A stretch of DNA of 64,000 bases from Actinomycetes bacterium (GCA_023420415.1 JAEZWF010000040.1:62001-126000), one strand, 5' to 3'; positions 51,194-59,726 are shown, counted from the first letter of the stretch. Program-made: numbers and translations. Notes: a model not told the origin generated them from the letters alone.

Positions 51194-51912
51194 GGGACGA
51201 GGTCGTCGAGGTAGAGCGGCAACATCTCCCACCAAGTCGGCCAGTCGTGGTCGTAGGCATCGCCCCAGTCATCGACACGATTCGGAATGCCTTTGGCACC
51301 AAGGGCATCCGCGGCTCGCCACGACTCCCCCACGTCCTCCCAGCGTCCCGAACCAGATGCCAGCACGACGTAGCGCTGGCGCAGCACGTCGAGCCCCGGC
51401 CCCTCGAGCCCCGGCAGGAAGTGCAGCGGCGACGCGAAGTAGAAGTCGTCGGTGAACTGGCCACCGATGAAGCGTTCGATGTCGTAGGTGCCGCTCATCC
51501 CGACGGCGGCGCCGAACAGGTGCGGGTAGCGGCAGATCATGGCGAGGGAGTTGAAGGCCCCGATGGAGGCTCCCGCGACGACGACCGGCCCCGGTGCGGA
51601 GTCGGCGTGGATCGCCGGCACGACCTCCTCGGCGATCGCCTGGTGGTACTGGTTGAACAGCCACCTCCGATAGTCGGTCGACCCCTCGTGCCGCGCCATG
51701 GCCCGGCCGGCCGCACTGTCACACGAGTAGACCTTCACGCGCCCGGAGTCGATCAGCGGCGCGAGGTGGGCGATGAGGTGGTGCCGCTCGACCTCCTCGG
51801 CGTCACCGCCGGCCGTGGGGAAGAGCAGCACCGGCGTGCCGAAGTGGCCCCACCGCACCAGCGTGATGTCGCGGTCCATGCGGTCGGAACGCCACCGCTC
51901 GGTCACCTTCAT
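51190..51912 (-). CDS. Esterase-like alpha/beta hydrolase
   Basis: The product is a 240-residue protein of the esterase-D/putative-esterase type. The nucleophile elbow is VVVAGASIGAFNSLAMICRYP, with Ser near residue 116 in G-A-S-I-G. The first strand region is GTPVLLFPTAGGDAEEVERHHL, and DWGDAYDHDWPTWWEMLP near the end carries the probable His. It has no signal peptide. It lies 27 bases after another esterase gene and overlaps the M20 gene. Confidence 0.82.
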   Translation of the reverse strand: MKVTERWRSDRMDRDITLVRWGHFGTPVLLFPTAGGDAEEVERHHLIAHLAPLIDSGRVKVYSCDSAAGRAMARHEGSTDYRRWLFNQYHQAIAEEVVPAIHADSAPGPVVVAGASIGAFNSLAMICRYPHLFGAAVGMSGTYDIERFIGGQFTDDFYFASPLHFLPGLEGPGLDVLRQRYVVLASGSGRWEDVGESWRAADALGAKGIPNRVDDWGDAYDHDWPTWWEMLPLYLDDLVP

Positions 51913-51939
51913 GCCTGCCTCCTCACTGGTCCACCCGAC

Positions 51940-53088
51940 TCACTCGTACACGAACTTCTGCGGCCCGGGGAAGAGCCACGACAGGCCGTCGCGCAGCCGG
52001 TCGCGCCAGTCGGCCCAGTTGTGGCCGTCCCTCGCCTCGACGTACTGCACCGTCATGCCCGCACCGCGGAAGACCGGCACCATCGACCGGTTCGGGGTGA
52101 TGAGCGGCTCGTAGGTCCCGCAGGACATGAAGATCCGCTCGACCGGCGCGGTGGGCTTGGCGCGGTAACGGTTCATGAACTTCACGACCGGGTCGAAGGC
52201 CGGACCTCCCCCGTGGTCGGTGCCGATGTCGGTGAACACCATCGACGCCGACTGCAGGAACAGCGACCCGAAGACACCGGGGTAGCGCACCGCGGTCGAC
52301 AGCGAGGCGATCCCACCGAAGCTGCTGCCCATGAGGCAGCGGCCGCTCGGCTCGTCGAGCAGCGACAGCCGTTCCTCGAGCATCGGCACGAGCTCACGCG
52401 CCACGAAGCGCGCATGTGGCGCATGGTTCGGGTACTCCACCAACCGGTCGCGGGGCGGAATGAACGCCGCCACCAACGGCGCGACGTCGAGCCGGTGGAT
52501 CAGGTTGTCGAGCACCGTCTTCATGGCTGCGTAGTCGAGGTAGTCCTGCCCGTCGTGGACGACCAGCAGCGGGTAGCGCTGGGCCCTCGTGTAGCGCGCC
52601 GGCAGGTAGAGCTTGACGGGCTGCTCGCGCCGTAATGCCTTGGACTGCAACGAGTCCTCGATGATCTCACCCTTGCGGGCCTCGGGGTCCTCGTGCACCC
52701 ACGACGGCTCCTCGTAACCCGTCGCGACGCACACCGAGCTCGACCCGACCGGGGAGTGCGCGACGAGCGGGTTGAGCGGGTCGTTGAAGCGCTCGTAGTG
52801 CTCGCCGCGTCGGGTCTCCAGCTGGTACTCCACCCGTGACCCGCTCGGCAGGTCGGTGGTGACGGCCCACAGCTCGGTGCCCGGCAGGCGCCGCATGGCG
52901 AGCGGGTCGGGCAGCCCGACCACCCGGTGCCGCACCCACACCTCGTCGGCCGCCCCGCGGAAGAGGAACGTCGCACGCTCGCCCTCGATGATCGGGGCGC
53001 CGTGGCGCGCGATGAACCGGTCGATCACCGCGCCGTCGGCGGGCAGCCGCTCGCGCAGCCGGTTGATGGCCAGTCGCCGGGTGTTCAT
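51940..53088 (-). CDS. Enterochelin-esterase-like alpha/beta hydrolase
   Basis: The product is a 382-residue protein with the layout of Fes-type esterases. The N-terminal Ig-like part (residues 1-130) includes ATFLFRGAADEVWVRHRVVGLPDPLAMRR and VEYQLETRRGEHYERFNDPLNP. The catalytic part has YPLLVVHDGQDYLDYAAMKTVL and the nucleophile elbow CLMGSSFGGIASL (Ser near residue 269), ending with ARDGHNWADWRDRL (His). No signal peptide is present. The ATG overlaps the S51-like gene stop (ATGA). It is not next to the siderophore genes, so a ferric-siderophore substrate is unlikely. Confidence 0.82.
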   Translation of the reverse strand: MNTRRLAINRLRERLPADGAVIDRFIARHGAPIIEGERATFLFRGAADEVWVRHRVVGLPDPLAMRRLPGTELWAVTTDLPSGSRVEYQLETRRGEHYERFNDPLNPLVAHSPVGSSSVCVATGYEEPSWVHEDPEARKGEIIEDSLQSKALRREQPVKLYLPARYTRAQRYPLLVVHDGQDYLDYAAMKTVLDNLIHRLDVAPLVAAFIPPRDRLVEYPNHAPHARFVARELVPMLEERLSLLDEPSGRCLMGSSFGGIASLSTAVRYPGVFGSLFLQSASMVFTDIGTDHGGGPAFDPVVKFMNRYRAKPTAPVERIFMSCGTYEPLITPNRSMVPVFRGAGMTVQYVEARDGHNWADWRDRLRDGLSWLFPGPQKFVYE

Positions 53089-54050
53089 GCGAGCTCTCGC
53101 TGGGTGTCGTGGACGGCTCCGTCGGTGCCGAGGATGCGCGCGCCGACGGGCAGCGCACCGTCCGCACCGACCTCGATCGCGGTCCCGTCGTCGAGCAGCA
53201 GGCAGTGCTCGTCGGTGAACCGTCGCGCCATCACCGCCATCCGTCCGTGGTCGTCGAGTCGCAGCCGTCGGCGCGCGTGCGGCAGGGCGACCACCCCCCG
53301 CACCCGTCCGATTCCGCGGTCGAACACCTCCGCCTCCTGCGCCCCCTCCGGCCCGAAGTCGTGGAAGAGCACCACCCGGTCGGTCAGCGCCATCGCGCCC
53401 GCCGACCAGGCGATGACCGGCAGCTCGTCGGGGATGTGAATCGCGAACAACCGCAACACCCGCAGCAAGGTCCCGACATTGCCGCCCGGCATGACCAGCG
53501 CCGCAGCACCGTCCAAGAGCGCGCCGATCTCGCCGCGGTGCCACCCGATCACACCGCTCGCCACCAACGGCGCCCGCTCGTCGAGCTCGCGGTAGAGCTC
53601 CTTGAGCTGCGCGGCATACCAGGCGTCGACGTGCCGCACCTCCGCGATCGCGTCGTCGAGGGCCCCGTATGCCGCAGGCTCGCCACCGTCGATCTCGTCA
53701 CCGACGCGTCGGGCGGCGTCGCGCACCCGGCGCTGGACGGCATACGCGGCGTCGAGGGCGAAGCCGAGGCGCAGCCGGTAGAGCGACAGCAACGCGTCGT
53801 GGCGGTCGCGGAAGGTGAGCGCTGCGTCGGCGAACGTCGCGTCCTTCGCGAGCACGTCGAGCAGCCGGTGGTGCAGCCGCAGGTGGCGGGTGTTGCCGCC
53901 CAGCACCTGGTCGAGCTCGGCGACGTCGTCCTCGCGCTCCTCCCAGCCGGCGTTGATGGTGGCGACGGGGCCGTCGACACCGAGGGAGCGCAGGGCGGTG
54001 CCGGCGGTCGTCATGAAGCGCTGCGGGCCGAGCAGGACGGTTCGCATCAT
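53085..54050 (-). CDS. Type 1 glutamine amidotransferase-like protein (S51/cyanophycinase family)
   Basis: The product has 321 residues. The nucleophile is probably the Ser in LPVIAWSAGAMALTDRVVLFHD, the GxSAGA-type elbow of peptidase E and cyanophycinase; LDGAAALVMPGGNVGTLLRVLRLF precedes it. The N-terminal half has a long helical region (residues 60-180) that these peptidases lack, so the family may be a distinct branch. It sits second in the operon, 16 bases after the ATP-grasp gene. Known relatives hydrolyse Asp-containing peptides; the substrate here is unknown. Confidence 0.75.
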   Translation of the reverse strand: MMRTVLLGPQRFMTTAGTALRSLGVDGPVATINAGWEEREDDVAELDQVLGGNTRHLRLHHRLLDVLAKDATFADAALTFRDRHDALLSLYRLRLGFALDAAYAVQRRVRDAARRVGDEIDGGEPAAYGALDDAIAEVRHVDAWYAAQLKELYRELDERAPLVASGVIGWHRGEIGALLDGAAALVMPGGNVGTLLRVLRLFAIHIPDELPVIAWSAGAMALTDRVVLFHDFGPEGAQEAEVFDRGIGRVRGVVALPHARRRLRLDDHGRMAVMARRFTDEHCLLLDDGTAIEVGADGALPVGARILGTDGAVHDTQRELA

Positions 54051-54066
54051 CGTGGGACGGGGCGCC

Positions 54067-55296
54067 TCAGCCGGCGACCGCGTGGACCTGGACCGTGCGG
54101 CCCACGTCGTCGAGCATGTCGCGCAGGGTGTCGTAGTCGGGGTGGCGCATCCGCACGTAGGCGTTGGCCATGTAGCCGGCCTCGACGGGCTGGGTGAGGT
54201 GGCCGTCCGGTGGGAAGTAGGCGTCGATCACCCACTCGTTGTAGCGGTCGCGGATCTCGTGCAGCCCGCTGTGGCCGACGATGCGGCCGTCGCGGTCGGG
54301 GCGCAGTGCCACGATGCCGGCGGAGTAGGGGCGCGTCATCGGTCGCTCGGGCGTGCCGTGGACGATGACGTGCGCCCACTCGCGGTAGACGTCGACGTCG
54401 TTGCTCGCGGAGTAGAGGTCCCAGCAGCCGACGCCCGGCGGACGCGCACCGATCTCGGAGAACCGCAGCCCCTTGGGCCCGTGGAACCACTCCATGTGGG
54501 TGGCGCTGGTGCCGATGTCGAGTGCCTCGATGACGCGCTGGCCCATCTCGGCGACCTCGCCGTAGAAGGGTGAGTCGGCCATCCGGTTGGTGGTGACGAA
54601 CTGCGGTGAGATCCAGCGAGTTCGCATGGCCTCCAACACATTCGGGTAGTAGTGCGTCGTCCAGTCGTGCACGACGCGGCCGCCCTCGGCGATGGTGTCG
54701 TAGAACCCCTCGTGGCCCTCGACGAACTCCTCGATCGCGATCGACGTCGACCCGTGCGCGCCGAACTCGGTGAGCGCCTTGGCCAGCTCGGTGTCGTTGT
54801 CGACGCGCATCGTGTCCTTGGCGCCGGCGCCGTCGCGCGGCTTGAGAATGAGGGGGTAGCCGACCCGCTCGGCGAACTCCCAGGCCTCGTGGGCGTGGTC
54901 GACCGCAGCCGAGGCCGCCGTCGGGACGCCCGCCTCGCGCAGGGCCGCCTTCATCGACGGCTTGTCGCGGCACAGCCACGTCGTCTTGACCGACGTGCCG
55001 GGGATGCCGGTCGCCTCGCGCACCTGCGCGGCGGTCATGGTGTGCGCCTCGACCGTCGCCTCGAGCCGGTCGACCCAGACCTTGGACTGGATGTGACGGG
55101 TCGCCTCGAGCATCTCGCGCAGGTTGGTGACCGACCCGACCTTGTAGTAGCCGCCCATCGCCCCGCGCAGCTCGTCGTCGAGCGCCCACTCGTCGGACTC
55201 GCCGATGCCGATGACGTTCGCCCCCACCGAGGCGAGGGCGAGAGCGAACCGGCGCTGATTGGCCGGGAAACCCGGCTCGACGAAGACGATGTTCAC
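54067..55296 (-). CDS. ATP-grasp ligase, first gene of a five-gene operon
   Basis: The product is a 409-residue ATP-grasp enzyme, which joins a carboxylate to an amine or thiol through an acyl phosphate. The N-terminal domain starts VNIVFVEPGFPANQRRFALAL. ATP-grasp features are YPLILKPRDGAGAKDTMRV (residues 155-173), SIAIEEFVEGHEGFYD and MEWFHGPKGLRFSEIGARPPG, with the metal-binding Glu in the last. The GTG start is set by TACAGT 7 bases upstream, a leaderless promoter. Neighbouring S51-like, esterase and M20 genes suggest synthesis and turnover of a small peptide-like compound. The substrate cannot be told. Confidence 0.82.
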   Translation of the reverse strand: MNIVFVEPGFPANQRRFALALASVGANVIGIGESDEWALDDELRGAMGGYYKVGSVTNLREMLEATRHIQSKVWVDRLEATVEAHTMTAAQVREATGIPGTSVKTTWLCRDKPSMKAALREAGVPTAASAAVDHAHEAWEFAERVGYPLILKPRDGAGAKDTMRVDNDTELAKALTEFGAHGSTSIAIEEFVEGHEGFYDTIAEGGRVVHDWTTHYYPNVLEAMRTRWISPQFVTTNRMADSPFYGEVAEMGQRVIEALDIGTSATHMEWFHGPKGLRFSEIGARPPGVGCWDLYSASNDVDVYREWAHVIVHGTPERPMTRPYSAGIVALRPDRDGRIVGHSGLHEIRDRYNEWVIDAYFPPDGHLTQPVEAGYMANAYVRMRHPDYDTLRDMLDDVGRTVQVHAVAG

Positions 55297-55355
55297 AGCC
55301 CCGACTGTATTGCCGCCACCTGCCCGTGTCCTGTGCGCTCCCGTGCGCTCCCGTG

Positions 55356-55404
55356 CTTGCGTCCGCGAGTTTGCCCACCAGCGGGGCAACTACGCAGACG
55401 CAAG
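55356..55404. repeat. Dispersed nested-hairpin repeat, copy 4 (overlaps the menC end)
   Basis: CTTGCGTCCGCG, the core GCCCACCAGCGGGGCAA and CGCAGACGCAAG fold as in the other copies, with one mismatch in the outer stem. The minus-strand right arm encodes the last menC codons (LASA) and the TAG stop at 55390-55392, so the element lies partly inside a gene. Confidence 0.75.
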
Positions 55405-56385
55405 GACGTCGTATGCCGCGGTGACCCGTTCGCGCCACCACCTCACCCGGTCCGGTGGCGCGGCCCAGCGCTCGAGCAGCTCGTCGTCGACGTCCACCCG
55501 ACCGACCGGGAGGACGCCACCGCGCGGCTCCAGCGGGTCGGCACTGACGTCCCCGGCCAGCAGGGCCACGGTGCCGAGACCGCAGTCGTGGGGCAGCTCC
55601 GGCAGCGCCGCCGCGAGCGCGGCACCCGCGCTGATGCCCACCGAGGTGTCCAGCGCCGACGACACCACCGCCGGCAGCCCGGACTCGGCGACGACCTCCA
55701 GCGCGCGCTCCACCCCGCCGAGCGGCGCGACCTTGACGACTACGATGTCGGCCGCTTCTTCACGCGCGACACGCAGCGGGTCCTCGGCCTTGCGGATCGA
55801 CTCGTCCGCCGCGATGGGCACGTCGATCCCGGTGCGCGCCAGCACTTTCCGCAGTGCAGCCAGCTCCTCGACGCTCGCGCACGGTTGTTCGGCATACTCC
55901 AGGTCGTATGCCGCGAGCGTCGCGAGCGCGTCCCTTGCCTGGGCGACCGACCAGCCGCCGTTGGCATCCACGCGGATGCGGGCCTCGCGCCCCATGACAC
56001 GGCGTACCTCGGCCACGCGGGCCACGTCGTCGCGCAGGGTCTGTCCCGCCTCGGCCACCTTGACCTTGGCCGTACGGCACCCGTCGAACCGGGCGATGAC
56101 GTCGAGCACCCGCTCGGGCGGCACGGCCGGCACGGTCGCGTTGACGGGGACGGCGTCGCGCACGGGCTCCGGCCACCCGGCATACGCCGCCTCGACCGCA
56201 GCGGACAGCCAGCGCGATGCCTCCGGCGGCGCGTACTCGAGGAACGGCGAGAACTCGCCCCACCCGATGGACCCTCGCAGCAACGCGGCCTCGCGGGCCT
56301 CGACCCCCCGGAACCGCACCCGCATGGGGATCGACACCACGCGCAGGCCGTCGAGCAGGTCGTCGAGGGCGGGCGGCGCGGACAC
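55390..56385 (-). CDS. menC: o-Succinylbenzoate synthase
   Basis: The product is a 331-residue enolase-superfamily enzyme that dehydrates the MenD/MenH product to o-succinylbenzoate. Catalytic Lys are in TAKVKVAEAG (near residues 104-113) and VVVKVAPLGGV; metal ligands are in RVDANGGWS, EQPCASVEEL and IAADESIRKAED. SSALDTSVGISAGAALAA is typical of MenC. The GTG start lies 6 bases after TACGGT, which overlaps a GTATGCCG motif. Its last residues are encoded by a dispersed repeat. Confidence 0.92.
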   Translation of the reverse strand: MSAPPALDDLLDGLRVVSIPMRVRFRGVEAREAALLRGSIGWGEFSPFLEYAPPEASRWLSAAVEAAYAGWPEPVRDAVPVNATVPAVPPERVLDVIARFDGCRTAKVKVAEAGQTLRDDVARVAEVRRVMGREARIRVDANGGWSVAQARDALATLAAYDLEYAEQPCASVEELAALRKVLARTGIDVPIAADESIRKAEDPLRVAREEAADIVVVKVAPLGGVERALEVVAESGLPAVVSSALDTSVGISAGAALAAALPELPHDCGLGTVALLAGDVSADPLEPRGGVLPVGRVDVDDELLERWAAPPDRVRWWRERVTAAYDVLASA

Positions 56386-56453
56386 CCCCCAACCGTATGC
56401 CGGTCGGTTCCGAATACCGTGGCAGGACCACCGACCTTCGGCGAAGGAGCCCC

Positions 56454-56936
56454 ATGACCACGCTGTCCGACTTCACTGCTGCACGGCTCGACGGCACCGA
56501 CGAGAACCTCGCGGACTACGCCGGGCAGGTGGTGCTCGTCGTCAACACTGCCAGCGAGTGCGGCTTCACCCCGCAGTACGAGGGTCTGGAGAAGCTGTAC
56601 GAGCAGTATGCCGACCAGGGCCTCGTGGTGCTCGGGTTCCCCTGCAACCAGTTCGGCGGGCAGGAGCCCGGTGACTCCGAGCAGATCGGCGCGTTCTGCC
56701 AGAAGAACTACGGCGTGACGTTCCCGATGTTCGCCAAGATCGACGTCAACGGCCCGGACACGCACCCGCTCTACCAGTGGCTGAAGTCCGAGAAGGGTGG
56801 CCTGCTCGGCGCCAAGATCAAGTGGAACTTCACCAAGTTCCTCCTCGGCCGCGACGGCCAGGTCATCAAGCGCTACGGCTCGACGACCAAGCCTGACGCC
56901 CTCTCCGGCGACATCGAGAAGGCTCTCGCCGCCTGA
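56454..56936 (+). CDS. Glutathione peroxidase-family thiol peroxidase
   Basis: The product is a 160-residue cytoplasmic peroxidase. The peroxidatic Cys is in VVNTASECGFTPQYEGLE near residue 36, the Gln in LGFPCNQFGGQEPG near residue 70 and the Trp-Asn in KWNFTKFLLGRDG near residue 124. A second Cys in GAFCQKNYGVTFP fits the thioredoxin-dependent, non-selenium form. GAAGGAG precedes the ATG. Start-to-start it is divergent from menC. Confidence 0.93.
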   Translation: MTTLSDFTAARLDGTDENLADYAGQVVLVVNTASECGFTPQYEGLEKLYEQYADQGLVVLGFPCNQFGGQEPGDSEQIGAFCQKNYGVTFPMFAKIDVNGPDTHPLYQWLKSEKGGLLGAKIKWNFTKFLLGRDGQVIKRYGSTTKPDALSGDIEKALAA

Positions 56937-56955
56937 GCGAGCGGGCGGGCGCGGC

Positions 56956-57855
56956 TCAGCCCGTGGTCGACGCAGTGGTCGCCGCGGTGGCCGCCCCGCC
57001 TGCCTCGGCGTCGGCGAGGTCCCGGGCTCGCAGCAGGTGACGCCGGAACGTGCTCGTGAGGAAGTCTGCCGAGCCGAGGTTCCACACGTCCGGCGTCGAG
57101 CTCTTCGCGCCGAGGCGCGAGTGCCAGGCGGTCACCGGCTCGACCCCGGCGACCGCGTGCGCGAAGCGGCGAGCCCGGTCCTGGGGCGACGACTTCAGGC
57201 CGACCCAGCGGTAGAAGACGGTGGCGGGCAGGGCCCGGCCGGCGCCCACGAGGTCGTTGCCCTTCGCGACGGCGTAGAGCAAGGCCGCGGCGGCGCTGTC
57301 GTCGCGGTCACTGCCGGTCAGCAGCGCGGGCTCCGCGGCCACGGCACGCACCGCGAGACGCCGGCAGGCCGTGCGCACCTCGGTGCCGAAGAGGTCCAGG
57401 GCCCAGGTGTCGGTGCTCTCGAGGATGGCACCGATCCGCTCGCGCAGCTCGGCCCGCACGTCGTCGAGGGCGGCAGGCTCGTCCTCGGGCAACGGCGTGC
57501 TGTCGAGTTGCTCGAGCGCCGCGGCACCGCCCACGAGCAGGCGCAGCCAGGTCCGTTGCAGCTCGTGTCGCGGCTGGGCAGGCACCTCCACGATGCGTTC
57601 GCGCGGCGGCGCGGCAGGTGACCCGCGGCCCAGGTCCCGCGCCACGCGCTCGTAGCCACTCCCCAGCACCGGCTTGCGCACGGTGTCGACCAGCTGGTCG
57701 TTGATCAGGACCAGCGTGGTGAGCTCGCCGAGGTCCCGGGACCCGTCGTAGTGCTCGTAGCTCGCATAGGTGTCGTACCAGCCATCGCGTTCGGGGAAGT
57801 TCACGACTGGTTCGTCGTACCGCCAGCCCTCATCGTCATACCCCTGCGCACTCAT
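56956..57855 (-). CDS. Hypothetical protein
   Basis: The product has 299 residues and is not recognised. The N-terminus is rich in Asp and Tyr (DDEGWRYDEPVVNFPERDGWYDTYASYEHYDGSRDL). A helical middle has ELQRTWLRLLVGGAAALEQLD and a C-terminal part VFYRWVGLKSSPQDRARRFAHAVAGVEPVTAWHSRLG. No signal peptide or membrane segment is seen. It converges with gpx (19 bases between stops). The ATG at 57855 is chosen because the frame further upstream runs through the vapB promoter. A structural or T6/T7-type role cannot be argued from the sequence. Confidence 0.65.
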   Translation of the reverse strand: MSAQGYDDEGWRYDEPVVNFPERDGWYDTYASYEHYDGSRDLGELTTLVLINDQLVDTVRKPVLGSGYERVARDLGRGSPAAPPRERIVEVPAQPRHELQRTWLRLLVGGAAALEQLDSTPLPEDEPAALDDVRAELRERIGAILESTDTWALDLFGTEVRTACRRLAVRAVAAEPALLTGSDRDDSAAAALLYAVAKGNDLVGAGRALPATVFYRWVGLKSSPQDRARRFAHAVAGVEPVTAWHSRLGAKSSTPDVWNLGSADFLTSTFRRHLLRARDLADAEAGGAATAATTASTTG

Positions 57856-57960
57856 GCCCGTCCCCGTCCGTCGTGACGCCCACCCCGGGCGTCGGTCCTT
57901 CGAGGCTGGCATGCGCAGCGCGGCTGTTCGGAGTTGTCCACAGAAATCTTCCCACCGCTG

Positions 57961-58008
57961 CGCATCGTGATGCGTGGCATTGATGTAGTGATGCAGTCGA
58001 CCTAGGCT
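57961..58008 (+). promoter_or_regulatory. vapBC promoter with operator-like palindrome
   Basis: TTGATG (57980-57985) and TAGGCT (58003-58008) are spaced by 17 bases. The -10 box ends 6 bases before the vapB ATG. CGCATCGTGATGCG (57961-57974) is a palindrome with 6-base arms, and GTGATGC recurs 20 bases further on. Autorepression by the VapBC complex is the known mode for such operons. Confidence 0.6.
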
Positions 58009-58014
58009 GGGCGC

Positions 58015-58257
58015 ATGCGCACCACGATTACGATCGACGACGAGCTCTTGGCCGAGGCCAAGCAGCTCGCCGCGCGCACCCACCGCACCGTCAGCTCGGT
58101 TCTCGAGGACGCCCTGCGCGAGCAGCTTGCTCGGCGCGAGAAGGTCGCGACCGAGCGCTGGGTGCTGCCCAGCTTCGACGGCGGCGGCTTGTTGGTCGAC
58201 ATCCTCGACAAGGAGGCGCTCGCCGACGCCTTGGGCGACAACGACCCGTTGCCGTGA
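58015..58257 (+). CDS. vapB: VapB-family antitoxin (ribbon-helix-helix)
   Basis: The product has 80 residues. The ribbon-helix-helix DNA-binding part is MRTTITIDDELLAEAKQLAARTHRTVSSVLEDALRE; the C-terminal part, from residue 47 (WVLPSFDGGGLLVDILDKEAL), is the toxin-binding tail. The stop overlaps the vapC GTG (GTGA). It is probably translated from a leaderless mRNA. Confidence 0.88.
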   Translation: MRTTITIDDELLAEAKQLAARTHRTVSSVLEDALREQLARREKVATERWVLPSFDGGGLLVDILDKEALADALGDNDPLP

Positions 58258-58682
58258 TCATCTTCGACGTCAACGTCTTCGTCTACGCCCTCGACCCCGA
58301 GAGCGCGTTCCATGATCGCGCCCTCGCGGCCCTCGAGGAGGGCCTGAACGGTGGCGAGCCGGTGGGCCTGGTCGAGACGACCTTGGTCTCCACCGCCCGC
58401 ATCGTCACGCACCGTCGGCTCATGCGCAGGCCGCTCAGCCCCGACCAGGCCCTGCAGTTCTGCGCGAGCCTGCGCGACGCACCCCGGTCTGTGCGGCTCG
58501 ACTCGACCACGGATTCGTGGTCACGGTTCGCCACCCTGGTGACCAACCTCGGGTTGCGCGGCCCAGACCTCAGCGACGCGTGGCTGGCTGCGGTCGCGAA
58601 GGCTCACCGCGCGCGGTTCGTCACCTTCGACCGCGGCTTCCGCCGCTTCCCCGGGCTCGACGTCGAGGTGCTGGACGCCTGA
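58254..58682 (+). CDS. vapC: VapC-family PIN-domain ribonuclease toxin
   Basis: The product has 142 residues. The acidic PIN residues are visible: Asp in MIIFDVNVFVYALD, Glu in GLVETTLVSTARIV, Asp in LSDAWLAAVAKAH and Asp in FVTFDRGFRRFPGLDV. It looks intact. Start is GTG inside the vapB stop. The toxin would cleave RNA unless held by VapB. It ends before a strong hairpin. Confidence 0.88.
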   Translation: MIIFDVNVFVYALDPESAFHDRALAALEEGLNGGEPVGLVETTLVSTARIVTHRRLMRRPLSPDQALQFCASLRDAPRSVRLDSTTDSWSRFATLVTNLGLRGPDLSDAWLAAVAKAHRARFVTFDRGFRRFPGLDVEVLDA

Positions 58683-58709
58683 CGTGCGCCGGTCGCGGCC
58701 ACGACGCAC

Positions 58710-58751
58710 GGCGAGGTATGCCGCGTGGGCGACCACGCGGCATACCTCGCC
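58710..58751. terminator. Perfect 19-bp hairpin from two inverted motif copies
   Basis: GGCGAGGTATGCCGCGTGG and its exact reverse complement flank a GCGA tetraloop. It follows vapC and precedes the menB promoter, so it separates the two units. Confidence 0.85.
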
Positions 58752-58762
58752 TTGGGCGCGGT

Positions 58763-58768
58763 TAGGCT
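58763..58768 (+). promoter_or_regulatory. -10 box of menB (leaderless type)
   Basis: TAGGCT lies 7 bases before the menB GTG, the same layout as at vapB and the siderophore operon. No clear -35 is seen, because the hairpin at 58710 occupies that region. Confidence 0.55.
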
Positions 58769-58775
58769 CGCGCAG

Positions 58776-59726
58776 GTGAGCGCACTCCCCCAGGTCAGTG
58801 ACACCTTCGACGCGTCGGCGTGGGACGAGGTGCCCGGTTTCGACTTCACCGACATCACCTACCACCGCGCCAAGGACGTCGGGGCGGTGCGGATCGCGTT
58901 CGACCGGCCCGAGGTGCTCAACGCGTTCCGGCCGCACACGGTCGACGAGCTCTACACCGCGCTCGACCACGCGCGTCGCACCGCCGACGTGGGCTGCGTC
59001 ATCGTCACGGGCAACGGCCCCGGCCCGGAAGGCACTGGCAGCCAAGGGAAATGGGCGTTCTGCACGGGCGGCGACCAGCGCATCCGCGGGCGCTCGGGCT
59101 ACCAGTACGCGACCGAGGGCAGCGACGACGCGACCGCGGCCGGCATCGACGAGCGACGGGTCAAGGCGGAGGGCGGACGGCTGCACATCCTCGAGGTGCA
59201 GCGGCTGATCCGCACCATGCCCAAGGTCGTCGTCGCGGTCGTGCCGGGGTGGGCGGCCGGTGGCGGGCACTCGCTGCACGTCGTCTGCGACCTCACGATC
59301 GCCAGCCGCGAGCACGCGCAGTTCAAGCAGACCGATGCCGACGTGGGCTCGTTCGACGGTGGGTACGGATCGGCTTACCTGGCAAGGATGGTCGGCCAGA
59401 AGTTCGCCCGCGAGATCTTCTTCCTGGGCCGCACCTACTCCGCCGAGGACATGCACCGGATGGGCGCGGTCAACCTCGTCGCCGCACACGACGCCTTGGA
59501 GTCGACGGCGCTCGAGGTGGCGCGCGAGGTCCTGGGCAAGAGCCCGCAGGCCCAGCGGATGCTGAAGTTCGCGTTCAACCTCGTCGACGACGGGCTCATG
59601 GGGCAGCAGGTGTTCGCGGGCGAGGCGACGCGGCTCGCCTACATGACCGACGAGGCCGTCGAAGGACGCGACCAGTTCCTCGAGAAGCGCGACGCCGACT
59701 GGTCGCCGTTCCCCTGGTACTTCTGA
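58776..59726 (+). CDS. menB: 1,4-Dihydroxy-2-naphthoyl-CoA synthase
   Basis: The product is a 316-residue crotonase-family enzyme that closes the second ring of menaquinone from o-succinylbenzoyl-CoA. Signatures are the substrate loop FCTGGDQRIRGRSGYQYA, VVPGWAAGGGHSLHVVCDLTIAS (oxyanion hole), TDADVGSFDGGYGSAYLARMVGQKFAREIFFLGR and the ending WSPFPWYF, which is diagnostic. The GTG is chosen from the -10 box 7 bases upstream; an earlier in-frame start at 58725 lies inside the hairpin. Confidence 0.95.
   Translation: MSALPQVSDTFDASAWDEVPGFDFTDITYHRAKDVGAVRIAFDRPEVLNAFRPHTVDELYTALDHARRTADVGCVIVTGNGPGPEGTGSQGKWAFCTGGDQRIRGRSGYQYATEGSDDATAAGIDERRVKAEGGRLHILEVQRLIRTMPKVVVAVVPGWAAGGGHSLHVVCDLTIASREHAQFKQTDADVGSFDGGYGSAYLARMVGQKFAREIFFLGRTYSAEDMHRMGAVNLVAAHDALESTALEVAREVLGKSPQAQRMLKFAFNLVDDGLMGQQVFAGEATRLAYMTDEAVEGRDQFLEKRDADWSPFPWYF

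Noticed and set aside
51940..53088. A siderophore esterase serving the iron-box operon
   Set aside because: It resembles Fes, but it lies in the ATP-grasp operon more than 30 kb away and has no iron box.
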